DNA from: Torreya grandis
Taxonomy: Eukaryota; Streptophyta; Pinopsida; Cupressales; Taxaceae
Assembly: GCA_037957365.1 (NCBI GenBank)
Contig: JARHVA010004807.1
Coordinates: forward strand, 62,001-126,000
Reading direction: 5' to 3'
Length of the DNA stretch: 64,000 nucleotides
Of the stretch, positions 47,993-61,239 are shown piece by piece. Position 1 is the stretch's first letter. Each line of letters begins with the position of its first letter. The notes below the pieces were generated by a model. It saw only the letters and a program-made list of their open reading frames with translations. It had not been told where the DNA came from and did not search any database. Made by a program: the position numbers and the translations under genes.

Positions 47993-49932
47993 CAATTTAG
48001 GCCTGAAGCTCTATTTTTGTGCATCTAAGAGAAACCTACCTCATTTAAGGAGAACAATAAAAATACTTCTGCATAATTATGAATAGAAGGGGAAACAAAA
48101 GTAGATATTGATATAGAGTACATTTTACAACCCTTGAATGGCCTATCTCTCCCACCTTGTTTTATTGTTGGCCTTTCAGCATTGCCATGCTCTACTTCTC
48201 TCCTTTAGCTACTAATTTTTATTCATTAATGGACCTTATTGGTGGGAAATCTCTCTCATTTATGACTGGATCCCTACACTCATCTTCAAAGCATTCATTT
48301 TGTCAATTATGAAGAAGATTCCTTTCTCCTCCATATCATCTCTTTAGGATATTTTCATAACTAACCTGAATGTCACTGTAATTAATATTGGGTTCCTTTG
48401 CTCTAATTTCAAGTTCTAGAGCATGTTTTCAATTTTTAAAATCAATGCAATTTACCACTTAGATTTTTCTTCCCTAAATTGAAAATTTTGCATTCTTTAC
48501 ATTATGCTTAGTAATAAAGAATTTCATGATACACAAGTTTAAATTTAGTAACACCATCATCGATAGTTTTAATAATCCTAAAAATCATATGCCATTTTAG
48601 TATCTCAAAACTTAAGGTAAGAAAGGTATTATAGTTTCCAAAATACCAAACAAACTCACCCAATTACTTATTGCATATTAATTGTTACAAGTATTGTATA
48701 ATGACAATGGGATGTAATTGCTTTAGATCTACCTTCAATCTTCTACAAAGGTTTCCATCACTCCAATATCTTTCCTAGAGGTCACCAATTGAATTTTTGT
48801 CTTCTCTCCAAATTATTGTAGCCAATGAGATGTGAATACCACTTTTTCATTTTTATTAGTATGAGCATATGCTTCCAAAAAATTGTGTGTTGCACTCACC
48901 TCGAATTCAGCCATCACCTCCTATAAACTTACAAAAAACAATAAAAAATCATAACATTATTTTCAACAAAACTAGGTCTTATATGGCTCCTAGTTATGTA
49001 AAAGCCTTGATGTTTACTCACATCATATTGAGGGGAATCAAATGTGTAGAAAAGACCATAACATCCATAGAGTGCATCCACAATGTTGTGGTAATCCAAC
49101 ATATCTTGCACTCCCTAGGGATAAATAAATACCACTCTTGCTCCCTCAATCTTGCCAATCTTGAAACTTAAATAATATTAATATGGAATACCATTGCAAA
49201 AACACATAAATAATAAACATGCCAAGCACTCACCTAGAAAATATCAAGGGTCAAATTTATAAATATTCATGCCTGTAATAATGGAGATAGTGAGAGGGGT
49301 GGAGGGACCTCCTTATTAAGGTGATGGATCAATATCTCTTCATCGGTGGGGTGAAATCTAAACCTTAGAGGTAGCTACAAATGAGGCCGTAGTTCTATTC
49401 AAAGGATTGAGAGTAAATACTTTTAAAATTGATGGGGAGTAGAAGGGTAAAGGGTAAAGGATTTTATTGTGGACATCATGTAGAATCCTCTGAATCTATC
49501 ATTTTCCAATTTTAATGGCCACTACATTTTACTAATGGATTGACATAATGGTCCTAGAGTAGAGAAACAAACCCATCAATACCATCAATCTAGATATTTA
49601 ACCTAATGCCTTGAGTTCCTTTATAACATGCATTATAACATAACCAAAAAACATTAATATGTCAATTTATAAGCTAAGTGTATGATAGTCCATTACAGAC
49701 TTTTTATAGAAGTGCATATTTAGTGAGATATTTTTTAACCACATGCATATCAATTTGTGAATGTATAAAGGAAGAGTAGGTAGAATGAGAAAATTTAATT
49801 ACGTGAAAGAGGAACATATTACTTGCCTACTTACTAACCTCAGTGGAAGGTCAATAATGGTGGAGATCATGGACATTACTAAATAATCTTTGGGAGAATC
49901 TACAACTAAGACATATGTATAAAGCTTATCCC
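47993..49932. other. No gene recognised
   Basis: AT-rich DNA with open frames up to 100 codons (48869-49171) that match no family on either strand. No repeat partner in this window was noticed. Confidence 0.4.
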
Positions 49933-51160
49933 TGTAGACACCTAAATTTGGCCACCGATAACCTCCAACTAGGCTTTTGACTAATTTCCACCAAAATGCA
50001 CAATTTGGATTAAAAACACTAAAACACATTAAATAAGTTGAAATTAACATATTCAAGTGTCGATTTTGGCTAGAGTATCATTAAATAGGGCAATGTAATT
50101 TATGAGCCAACTAACTTTGATCAGATCATTCTGAGTCAAAATGCCAATTTTGCACCTAGGTGCTCTGGATTAATATTTTCTATCAAATCTCTTGCATGAG
50201 ACATGTGTTTTTGTTATTTTGTGTTTAAAACATCCTAAATGGGATAATAGTTCCAAAACATCTAAAATTAACTTCCAATTCCAATCTAGTCAACTTTTAG
50301 ACCAATAAAAAGGCATTCTGATCAATTTGTGCACAAAGTGCTTAATCATGCTTAAGAGATAATTAAAATAAGTTAGATCATAATTAATAATTCCATGGAA
50401 CTTGTTGAATAATTTATTTTTGGAAATGAATATTGAATATTTACATCATCAGGTGACCTCATTTCTTGGGAAGACATCCCTAGGCCATAAATGCCACAAA
50501 TATTTGAATCAAGCCACCCCATGCCTCATCAAGCCCTTCCATGCCTATTCAAAGCCCTTCTTTCCCAAATATTAATGGATATATTTTTATAATGAATTTA
50601 ACATTTATATTTATCCTTATCCACACATCTCAATCTTGAGATGGACGGTTCAGGTTAATTTTAGCCATTTTTCAAAATCTATAAATAGAGAGGCCATGAA
50701 CATAATTTCTAAGCTATTTTGGTGCAAAGTTATTATGATCAAATATATTAAATAATATTAGATAATGAGAGTTTATAATTCCAAATTAATTCCAAAATCC
50801 ATTTAAATTAGTGTTATTATGCCAAATTATTGAGCCAAGCCAAGCCAAAAGCCAAAGGTGCCAAGAAGAGATGAAGGTAGCCACACTCCATTGAATAAGA
50901 TATCTTGAAGCACAAACCAACCAAGCCAAAGAAGGATCCTTTTGGAAAAACCAAGGTTTTGGTAAGAAATGGATGTTTTGTGTTTATATTTCTCATTTCT
51001 TTCCCTTTTTAGTTGTGTTTTCAAATGTTGTTTTCCTCACTAAGCTCTCCCTAGTAACTAGGTCTAGAGATGTATGTTAGCTAGTGTATTTTTATCTATT
51101 TGATTTCATTTTGTCACTAACAAAATACTGACACCTCTCTTAAGTCAAATTATTAGTTTA
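49933..51160 (+). repeat. Left LTR of element D
   Basis: Contains a 16-bp palindrome ATCTCAATCTTGAGAT (50627-50642) about 37 bp upstream of the TATA box CTATAAATAG (50679-50688). GAGCCAAGCCAAGCC follows downstream. All three features recur in the right LTR. Confidence 0.8.
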
Positions 51161-51362
51161 AATAATGGCACACTTGATGGGATCATCCATCAACAAATGT
51201 GATAGCCACTCCCTCAAGGGGGCATCATCATTGGCTTCACAAACACTCTTTGGAGATTTTTATTCAATCAACATCTTCTTTTTGGCATATAGGAATTTAT
51301 AATTATTTGAGAAGACATTAGTTTTCCTATGGTTTTAAATGCCTTCCAAAATAGGGGCAAAT

Positions 51363-52628
51363 TGTAGACACCTAAATCTGGCCACCAGTAACCTCTAACC
51401 AAGTTTTTGACCAATTTCCACTAAAATGCACAATTTGGCCTAAAAACACTAAAACACATTAAATAAGTTGGAATTGATATATTCAAGTGATTATTATATC
51501 TAGAGAATCATTAAATGGGGTAATTAAATTTATGGGTCAACTAACTTTGATCAAGTCATTTCAATTCAAAATATCAATTTTGCATCTGGGTGCTCTGGAT
51601 TGCTCTTTTCTGTCAAATATCTTACATGAGACACATGCATTTATTATTTGGTGTTGGTAACATCCTAAATGGGATAACAGATCCAACACATCTGACATTA
51701 AATTCCAATTCCAATTTTGTGTTGGTAACATCCTAAATGGAATAACAGATCCAATGCATCTGACATTAACTTTCAATTCCAATCCAGTCAAATTTTGGAC
51801 CATTAACAAGGCATTTTGATTAATTTGTGCACAAAGTGCTTAATCATGATTAATATATAATTAAACAAAATTATAGCCTAATTAATAATTCCATGGAAAC
51901 TTGTTGAATACTTGTTTTTAGAAATGAATATTGAATATCTATATCATCAAGTGACATTATTTCTTGGGAAGACATCCCTAGGCCACAAATGCATAAAATA
52001 TTAGGATTCATGCCTCTCATGCCTCATCAATTCCCTCCATTCCTCTTAATTTCTATACTATCCCAAATATTGATGATATTATTTATGAATTTGAATTGGA
52101 AAATTGGAATAATCCTTAGCCACACATCTCAATCTTGAGATGGATGGTGGTTCAGGTTAATTATACCTATTTGAAAAAATCTATAAATAAGAGGCCTTAC
52201 CACATGAATTTTAAGATTGGATAATGCAAAGTTATAACACAAAAATAATTCCAAAAGCCAATGTAATTAGTGTTATAATATCCAAATATTGAGCCAAGCC
52301 AAGCCAAGCCAATCCAAAGCCAAAGGTGCCAAGAGGAGATGAAGGTAGCCACACTCCATTGAAGAAGATATCTTGAAGCACAATCTGAGCAAGCCAAAGA
52401 AGGAGCCTTTTGGAAAAATAAAGGATTTGGTAAGAAATTGGTGTTTTGTGTTCATATTTCTCATTTCTTTTCATTTTTAGTTGTGTTTTCAAATGGTTTT
52501 CCCTCACTAAGCTCTTCCTAGTAACTAGGCCTAGAGATGTATGTTAGTTAGTGTGTTTTTGTCAATTTGTTTTTCATTTTGTCACTAAAAATATACTAAC
52601 ACCTCTCTTGAGTCAAATTCCTAGTTCA
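51363..52628 (+). repeat. Right LTR of element D
   Basis: It carries the same palindrome (about 52126-52141) and TATA (about 52180). It also carries a private tandem duplication of about 65 bp (about 51650-51785) in which GTGTTGGTAACATCCTAAAT occurs twice. The GCCAA repeats are one unit longer than in the left copy. Confidence 0.8.
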
Positions 52629-53757
52629 CATTCCTTCTTATTCATTTTGATGTTTTCCTACCTCGCTCAGCTAATGGAATATAAACTACAAACACTGTAG
52701 AGACTGCCAAACATGATAAAAAACACCTTGGATCCAAAATTTTGCTTTGTATTTTGAGCTAAATAAAAAATGTACCTCTATATTTCAAAACAAAGGTCAC
52801 ACTCACATAACACAAGATTAGTAATATTTTTTCATTTATTATGATACTCTTCTAAATAACATAGGATATCAAGGTTGCTACTCCTGGTCTTACCTCCAAA
52901 TACTCTTATTTACTTATTTTTTTGACCTTGATTCATTACCACAAAGTAACAAGCAGATGACCTAGGCCAAGGGTTGTGTTCTCCACCATTGTCTTGTAAA
53001 CAATCAGGATTGCACAAGTTTTGTTTCTTTTGTTGACAACCAATTTTGGTGACTTTCTTATCACTCCTTGGACATATCATAATTTGAGTATGAATGAATT
53101 CTCTTTCTTGATTATTTTCATAATCAATGATCCCATCAACTATTGATAGAAAATCATAATGACATCATAAATAATAAACAATGAAAATTTTATACCAATG
53201 ATCATGCATACTTAACAAGCAATACACCATGATCATCGTACGTTAAAAACCATCAATAAACATTTCATACTTGATGGATCTTGCCTGGTTCAGTAATTAA
53301 TCAACTTGGATTTTTGAACCAATCATCTGATTACCTTGATCTATTGTGGCTGATATACTCTAGATTATATTTCTCTAGACATATAGTCTACTTGAATAGG
53401 CACCCACTATTAAATGCTCTAGTTGAATATCCTTTCTTTTGTTTTGTTATTTCCTTGCTCTGGTCAATCCCCAGTCATATAAACTTATATTTTACACAAC
53501 ATTGGGAATTGTTTGTTAAGAAGAAAAACAAAAATATAAACTTGTATTTCAAAATAGTAAACAATCAATTATCTAACATACCACTATGAATTTTCTAAGA
53601 AAATCCTTTAATATCTCCCTAAAACTCACCATATAATGTGTATGCACTTGAATGGGTGACCTTACCTTGTGTAGAGGCATGGTGTCAGACCCTAATGAAA
53701 TACATTCATGATTTCTCTTTGCTTCCTTGTCAGTATACACTATATCTCAATTCATAT
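52629..53757. other. No gene recognised
   Basis: AT-rich DNA. A 102-codon plus-strand frame (53281-53589) has no recognisable domain. Confidence 0.4.
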
Positions 53758-53787
53758 CTACTTTTTGTATAACCCATCCAGGCAAAG

Positions 53788-53910
53788 GAACACATCCACT
53801 ATGATGCCTCTCACTCCTATACTCTTTAGGGCCAAAAGGCTAACATTTATGGCACACTTTTTATTCAATTTGCCATTGAAAATTATAGTGTCCATGGAAA
53901 TTAACTGGAT
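53788..53910 (-). pseudogene. Beta-amylase fragment (BAM1/BAM3-like, N-terminal part of the catalytic barrel)
   Basis: The minus-strand frame reads MDTIIFNGKLNKKCAINVS and continues LLALKSIGVRGIIVDVF. This follows the conserved start of the glycoside hydrolase family 14 barrel in plastid-type beta-amylases, which release maltose from starch. The match ends exactly where the family's invariant Trp-Trp-Gly-Leu stretch should come. Here it reads LCLD and a stop follows nine residues later. The upstream residues of the frame (back to 54021) show no transit-peptide character, and no other part of the enzyme is seen. It is a short dead fragment, possibly carried by a transposon or left from an old gene copy. 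Confidence 0.6.
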
Positions 53911-53984
53911 TGCTAAAACCCTCATGAAAAAAACTATTTTGTTGAGCAATGAAGATGAACATGGGAGTGGGAACTTGCCTTTTG

Positions 53985-54150
53985 GAGCCAAAAGGTTGAA
54001 ATTTGAATAACTTGGAGCCAAAATTTTGAGCCAAAAGTTAAAATTTGAAAAGTTTGGAGCCCAAAGTTGGAGTTAAAATATTTAAATTTGGATAACTTAG
54101 AGCCAAAAATTGGAACTAAAAGTTGACTTTTGAATATTATTGGTATCTAT
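53985..54150 (+). repeat. Short degenerate repeat, GAGCCAAAA-TT units
   Basis: GGAGCCAAAAGGTTGAAATTTGAATAACTT-like units (about 35-55 bp) recur three to four times next to the beta-amylase fragment. Part of its coding strand looks derived from the same repeat. Confidence 0.5.
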
Positions 54151-55598
54151 TAATGAACACAAATAGATGTAACTTTTCAAAATTGTATTCAATTTTAAAT
54201 ATGACAATCTTTTTTTGTAATATGATGTACATTTTATTTTTAATTGCAGTGAAAATCTAATTTAATTATGTATATATAATTTTATATAAAGGTTCATATT
54301 TTTAATATTATTTATTCAAATAATGAGAAGACCTTTATAAAATGTATAGATAACTTTTACAAAAATTATACAAATAGTAATACATAATCAAATAAATATT
54401 AACACATTATAATAAGGGAAGGGGTCATAACTAAAATCATAACTGTTGAAATTTATCTAATCATTCTTACCTTTCCCTTAGTGGGTATCTTACGGATGCC
54501 ATATGAGGTTGTAAGGATTTTGGTGAGGTTGTCTATGGAGACGGGAATAAGAATTAGGGAATGAAAATTATAATTATGAAAAATAATGTTTTTATTCCCT
54601 ACCAAAATTATGTTGGGGGTTTAATTTTGAAAAATGGCACCATTTATTTTGAGTGGAAGATTGTAAGTGTGATGAAATTGGTCATTGTGAAGCTTAACAC
54701 TTTGTCGACATAAGAACATATCTCTCTGGCATGTTCTTGTATGTATCCTAGGTGGTAGGTGGGGCCCTCAAAAAATAAAATGATCCTTCCTTGTTATTTC
54801 TCTATTTCATTTGATGTCAACATTATGTTTTGAAGTCATTTTGTCATAAATATTTTGAAATTCATTGATTTTAAGAACCCATTTCATTGAACTACAGCAT
54901 GAACATTGACAATCTAGATGCTACCATCCACTATGATAGTGTGGACCATTTCAAATTTGATAATGCTCCACCCATTCCCCTACATTATAGAATATTATTA
55001 AAAATCAATGTGGGGATTTGGAAAATGAAAACAAAACACTGGTGACTTAATAGTTATAATGGGAATACACAATATATAGCCTTTTAAATGATTTGCATAT
55101 TGACAGTAATATCTCCTTATTTGCTACAATAATAATAAAGATGATAAATGACATATTTAATTTGGAAACACTTCAAAATTGATTTCCATGCCTTGAAACT
55201 AATTTGCATGACATTTGAAATTATTTTGTATGACTTTCAAAATTTTATGTTTTGTAGTTAGCCTACATGGTTGAACTTCACAAAGTGTAACTTTTTACTA
55301 TAGTAATTAACTCGTATATAATCTCTTGTTTGTATAGGCAATCTATTTGATGCAAATATATTTTTTGTATATAGTAACCATGCCAAAAGGTATTCTAAAA
55401 TGACATTAGGGTAGGGGGTGTGCTGTAATAGGAGCGAGTGTGTTCACTTTAAATTCTAACTTTAAATTTGACATCCATTTGACTATCATTTTTTATTTTT
55501 ATTTTTTCTTAAAAAATTCAATTGTAAATCCATAGTATATTGGCCATAGATTAGAATTGAATCTGACACAAATTTAAAAAAATTAAGGAAAGATATGG
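54151..55598. other. No gene recognised
   Basis: AT-rich DNA with no long frames, ending at the left LTR of element E. Confidence 0.4.
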
Positions 55599-58064
55599 TA
55601 TTAGAGGTATAATCACTAAAAGGGGGGGCTGAATCTGTGATGCAAGATAATCTAATTCAATTCCCAACTCTTAAACATTTAGCATAATCAATCTTGATCA
55701 AGAAGCATAAACATGAAAGCACATACATCCAAATCATATATAAAAGCATACATCACATGAACACATCATATATGTGGGAAACCCTCTTGGGGGATAAAAT
55801 CTACTAAACCTTGCAAGATGGACTATAGTCCTATAAAACAAGATCCAACATTTAGACCAACACCCACTAATCAAAGAACACCCATCCCTTAGTTTAGTGA
55901 GACACCAATACCATAAAGAGGCACCAACCCCCTAGGTTACTAAGCACCCACTCAGCTACCTTGATCTAATCTCCACCTTTGATCTGATGTCTTCTACACT
56001 TGATGATGAACTTCTCTTGTTTGCACTCTTTCCCTTTTACACTCTCACAAACTTGTACACATAAGCAATGCATCCAAAACATCCTTTTGGATCACTCTTC
56101 ATTTCTAAGCACATTCACAATAAAAAAAACTACAAAAATTCTATCATACCATCAAAAACATGATCTATAGGTCATGTACACACTCCTCAACCTGCTCAAC
56201 TCTTCCATCCATTCACTAAGCACACTCACTCAATCATCCTCTAGGGCTTACTTGATTAATCTGCCTCTTCAAGGCTTATTAGGTCCAATGACCTATGTGT
56301 TCACATTCATCAACTTGATTAGATAAACATGATTGATCCTCTTTGCTCTATGATGGTCCTTACTAACTTGTACCTTCTCTTTCAAATGTTCCTTTGCTAA
56401 TTATCACATCTGCTCTACTCTTATCTCTCAAATCTAGAAACTATTACCTTAGTCTCCACTATTTATAGAGTCTTCATGAATATTAACTTCATGGTCAGCC
56501 ATAATGCTTATCTTAACCTTTAAGACATTTTAAAAACTCAATTACATCTTCACAGGTTGGCCATGGCATCCAGGGGTCATAATTAAGTAGCTATGCCTTT
56601 TAATTAAGCCTCATTAGCCCTTATAGATCACATGGAGACCTATTCACCCATTTAGCACTCCATTGAGAAAATTAAGAAAACAATATCACTTCTATTTACA
56701 TGGGCCTCCTCTATATGATCTCTAAGACATCTTTAGGTTATTACTCCCACCAAAACACTCTTCTGCTAAAGCATAAATTGCTCAAATTGTATTATGCTCA
56801 TAGTAACACCATGAATAAACAAATAGTCAACTTTTAAGCCTTTGCTCATACTAAATATGTATTGGTAAAATATAAAAAATCCACATAGATGATCCTCATT
56901 AATTATACAACACTCTCCAATAGTTATATCATTTTTGAAACATCAAAATACTATCAATAACAACTCAATTTATCCTTCTCTGGTCACTTGCAGAACATGA
57001 TAAAACACATAGTCAACTTTGGAGTTCCATAATTTTGACTATATGAACATTCAAATATTATAACCAAGTTTTATAGATGCATCTTGAAGTCCTCTACAAC
57101 TTTGCCTTTTACACCATGATCAAATTTTGCATATATCAAAAGTTATAGCTCAAAAACTGTAGATTGGTTTTCCATCACAAATTTGAATATTCAAATACCA
57201 ACAGTCACTGAGCATATTTTAAACATAGAGCATGTTGACCTCATCTCATGTACTCTATAAACTTTGAACAAACATGCTCCATCAATATCTATGGATTATC
57301 CTAATCTTTATCTTGTAATTCACACCATTGATCTAAGATTTTCTCTTCCATGATCATGCCACTTGGCAGCCCTACATGCCTTCTATGCATGTTGACTCCT
57401 TGACTTGACCCATATCATCGATCTTCTGACTGCATGATAATAAAATAATCATTGATATTCTATCCAAGCTATGTAAATGTGACACTCATCACTAGCATTT
57501 TCATACTTTGACATATTAACTTTTACGCACACCGTTGGATCAAGATTTGTGATTTAATGTACACCGTTAGATCTTCTAACTAGTTGATCTTAAACTTCAA
57601 TGAAGTTAAAATTGATGGTATCTGGCCTAACACAATCTATAATATAAAATTTGAAGCTTTATAAATTGGGCTCAAAAATACTTCAAGACTCCAAATTTTT
57701 AGGGTACGTTCTTGGCACTATAGACAAAATCTCCATGAAATCCTTTGACTTTGGTTGAATTTATGAGTACTAAAAATAAATGCATAAACTTGTTGGTTCA
57801 TCCATATCTGCATGATGTGTAGTGATGTTCTAGCTTCTCTTAATTTAGAAGATGCATGTTTCTTATTCCAAATGATAAATTAACATATCAGAGCTTCACC
57901 AAGACATCTATGGATGCCTCACAACTTATTTTTTGTCCTTATAGACCTACATATGTGCTATATATCTCCAAACTATCAATATGATCACTTTGTCATTGAT
58001 GAATTAGTACAACACGATCTCTTTGACATCAATGACAACCAAACATCAATGACTATGCTCAATA
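55599..58064 (-). repeat. 3' LTR of element E (left copy)
   Basis: Matches the right copy throughout, for example CATGTGGGAAACCCTCTTGG-type sequence near one end and GACCTA-ATATGTG-TATATATCTCC near the other. A minus-strand TATA box (TATTTATA on plus, 56460-56467) is conserved at 62099-62106. Confidence 0.85.
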
Positions 58065-58075
58065 ATCTCCCCTTT
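58065..58075 (-). other. Polypurine tract of element E
   Basis: ATCTCCCCTTTT on the plus strand is AAAAGGGGAGAT on the element's strand, next to the LTR start. Confidence 0.6.
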
Positions 58076-59392
58076 TGTCATTTATGGAAAAACACCCTCA
58101 AAATGACTTTATTTGAACAATGACTTCTTTCTGATCTTTCTCCACCTTTGACATTAATGACAAAGGGTCTCTTCCTCAACATTCCAAAAAATATTCCTCA
58201 ACAATATGTATGCATTCAATTATTATTAAGATGCTTAGGATAATTACATACTTTCAAGCATATGAAATAATTGCTCCCCCTTTGACATGCTCCAATCTAA
58301 AATTAGACTTCTCTGATCCTTAGACCTAGTAAATTTCTCATAGAGTTTAGAAATCTCCCCCTAACATCATTCTCCATCTTATGTCATATTTTGTTTGATA
58401 TACATCAATCTAAACTTGGGATTTTTTGATTCTTGGACTTGTCTACAATATAACTCACAATATTTCTTTGTTCATGCATGAAGATTTAATACCTTGTCAA
58501 AATATATGACTTGGTTTGATCAAGTCATCATGTCAATATTCTTGAATTCACAACTGTAGTAGACATATTCACACTTCTATCAAGACTGAACCATATTCAG
58601 ATGTGCTTCCCCTTACATTATGCTTCACTTGGATCAATCTTCAATAAATCATTTTAAAGAACTAGATTTATCAACAAATTTTCAACACTATCCACACTTA
58701 GTCAATATCCTTATGAAACCACCAATAGATCTTATATCTTCATAATAATATGAACTTCATGACATACCCAACTTTTTCATCTACAGAACTTTGAGACCTT
58801 ATTCATGATATCAAATAAATGAAAACACATTCTCCTCATACTCTTGTCTTCAGTCTTCAATATTTGATTAATCAATTTAAGAAATTGACAAGATCTTACC
58901 TTTAGGACCAAAAACATTGAACACACCATGAGCACATTTGAACAAGATCAACATACCTTTCTATGCAATAAAATATCTTGATAACACATTATCCTTGATT
59001 AGACACCTATAAATTTCCATTTTTTGCTTGCAGACCTTGCATACACAACTTCATTCTTCACCATATTGACCAACTAGACCATCTATCAAAGATTAATAAA
59101 TTTTTTGACTTTAGGATCGCTATCCCTAAATATATCTTCTGAATCATTCAATCACAACACTTTGAAGCAGATTCATAAAACTCACTTCTCCCCCTTAGCC
59201 AAACACATTTTCAAAAGATCTTTCTTATCCTACAACATCAACCGAAGATCAACTAACATCCACCATGCTTCTTCTTGTTGTCACGTGTTTCTTTGAAGCC
59301 TAGATAGAGACACCCTAATCCATAATGTCCTAGAACAATGTGAAACTAGGAGTTTCCCACAATTCCTCATATTCCTTCTCCTCCTTGGTCAT
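58076..59392 (-). other. Non-coding 3' internal region of element E
   Basis: No pol domain is recognised in any frame. It corresponds in position to the long non-coding stretch after Gag in element B. Confidence 0.45.
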
Positions 59393-61176
59393 CTAATATT
59401 GATAGTTCTTATTCTTCTTCTTAGGCTTAAGAGAAGCAACATGCTCATCCACTACAATATTCTCCTTTTCTTCTAAGAAATAATTGACAATACATGGAGA
59501 TAACAAATATTCATGACATACCTTTTCATTTGAAGAAAGAGCCCCATCACTAGTCATTGAAAATTGATGTTCTTTATATGAAACTTGTTCAACAATAGAA
59601 GGATGTTTACTTGTATCCATACACAATTCAAAACTAGTGTCAACTAAAACCTTGGTCTTCTGCTTGAGATCAAAGTGAAATGACTTTTGATTCTACTTTT
59701 TTATCTAGACAGATGACACATTCTCTGGTATTCTTGAACCTTCTTCATATTTGATTCTTTTTTTGCTTTAGCAGGTAGTCCACCTTGATCTTTCAGCTCA
59801 AATGAATTATTTTTATTGATATTTAAATCCTTAGGTTTCCATACCAAGGATTGACCTTTCTTGAGAAATCTAGGATGTCCATGCACCTTCTTATGACTTG
59901 AGAGGATGCTTTTGTAATATCTTGCAATATGACCAACTTGATGACAATTGAAACAAATAACATCATTTATATCTTTTGCTTGATGAATATTATGAATCTC
60001 AGAAAACATACCATCTTGTCTCTTAGGTCCATTATGCTCAAGTTTGACTGCCTTAGGTCTCCATACCTAGGTTAGACTTTTACCATGCATTCTAGGGTAG
60101 AATCTAGCAATGTGTCCCATTTCATGACAATTATAGCAGACTATATTATCCATGCCTCTAGCTAACCAACTGCTCTTCCTTCTATAGTTTCTTTCCTTAT
60201 GACCAAACTTATGACAAGCATAATAATGATCATTAAAAGATATTTCATACCTCATGGCACTTGGCTTCCTGATGGATCTTTTCTTGTTGATCTTAGTTCT
60301 TTCATCCTTCTTGCCTTGAGCTTACTTCTCTTGATTTTTCTCAATCTTGCTTACCTTGATAAAAAATTGCTCATGTTCATCATTCAATGAATCTAGCTTA
60401 GTTTTCAATTGAATCCTCTCATCCTCTTTATCTTGTTCTGATTTCTTTTGTTCTTCTTTAAGCTTGCCTATCTTGATTATTATTTTTTCATGTTCATATT
60501 TTAGAGAAATAAGATTAGTCTTTAAATGACTACATTCATCTTATTTTGCTCTCATGCTTTAACTTACAACATCTAACTGAATTTTGAGATCTTGGATGGT
60601 CTCCTTATCCTCCTTCACCCTTTTGGCCATGTCATCTTTTAATTTATATGCTTGATCATCCATAGACTTGATCAGTTCTTGATTCTCTTTTTCTTCTCTC
60701 CTAGATTTACTTGACAAAATCCCCTTAAGAGATCTGACTTGCGCTTCAAGACCTTTGATCATATTTATCATTTTATAATTCCTCTTCTTTTGCTCCTTTC
60801 GTTCACCAAATTTACTCATTAGCTTAGCTTCTAGATCAACTTCTTCTTCCTCTTTTGAATTTAGATTTGTCATTGTAATACTTGATTGATCCTGAAGAAT
60901 GTTGATATTCTCTTTATCATCTTTTGATCTTGAGCTTGATTTCAAGGATTTTAGCTCCTTTTTGAGCTTGATGCACTCATCAACAATAGCTTTAAAGTTT
61001 GAGTCCATGATCTTATTTTGAGCTTCTTCTTGATCATACTCTCTCATATTACCACTATACTTCTCAGTAAGTGCCTTGAGATTATTAAATTTTTCTTCAC
61101 TTGATTTTAGATATGCATAAGTAACCTTTACTTGAGCCTTCAACTCTTGATTCTCTTTCTTCAATTGATTAGGCAT
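59393..61176 (-). pseudogene. Truncated Gag-like protein of element E: coiled coil plus zinc knuckles, no capsid domain
   Basis: The frame starts at MPNQLKKENQELKAQ (61176), about 55 nt after the primer site. It gives a K/E/L-rich coiled coil of about 300 residues, interrupted by stops near 60559 and 60525. Then come zinc-knuckle-like units: HKFGHKERNY (60185-60220), CYNCHEMGHIARFY (60097-60138) and, after a VWRPK segment, CFNCHQVGHIARYY with a second LVWKPKD (59955 onward). The knuckle-VWxPK module is thus present twice. A frame change precedes the last segment (59393-59626), which ends LKPKKK and matches the Gag tail of element B. The UBN2 capsid region present in B is absent. It is non-functional as it stands. 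Confidence 0.7.
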
Positions 61177-61224
61177 ATTGTACCTTAGATCACCTTTAGG
61201 TGGTTAAACTTACATTGAAGGTCT

Positions 61225-61239
61225 TGCTATGATACCAAT
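61225..61239 (-). other. Primer binding site of element E (tRNA-iMet type)
   Basis: ATTGGTATCATAGCAAG on the minus strand, directly after the LTR end CTCTAACA. It matches the TGGTATCAGAGC consensus except for one base. Confidence 0.7.

Larger units (their letters stand above)
49933..52628 (+). mobile_element. Element D: LTR pair with almost no interior
   Basis: The left LTR (49933-51160, 1228 bp) and right LTR (51363-52628, 1266 bp) start TGTAGACACCTAAAT. The right one ends AGTTCA. Only about 200 bp separates them. That interior begins ATGGCACACTTGATGGGA, which partly resembles a tRNA-Asp primer site. It ends AATAGGGGCAAAT, a polypurine-like tract directly before the second LTR. There is no coding sequence. 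The LTR start is related to that of element A. It is a TRIM/LARD-like derivative. A target-site duplication is not clear. Confidence 0.75.

Noticed and set aside
53281..53589. 102-codon plus-strand frame upstream of the beta-amylase fragment
   Set aside because: Hydrophobic composition without a recognised domain, and not continuous with the amylase-like strand.
57914..58123. Open frame in the E LTR, seen again at 63548-63901 with a similar N-terminal sequence
   Set aside because: The similarity follows automatically from the two LTRs being copies. It reads antisense to the element and shows no sign of selection.
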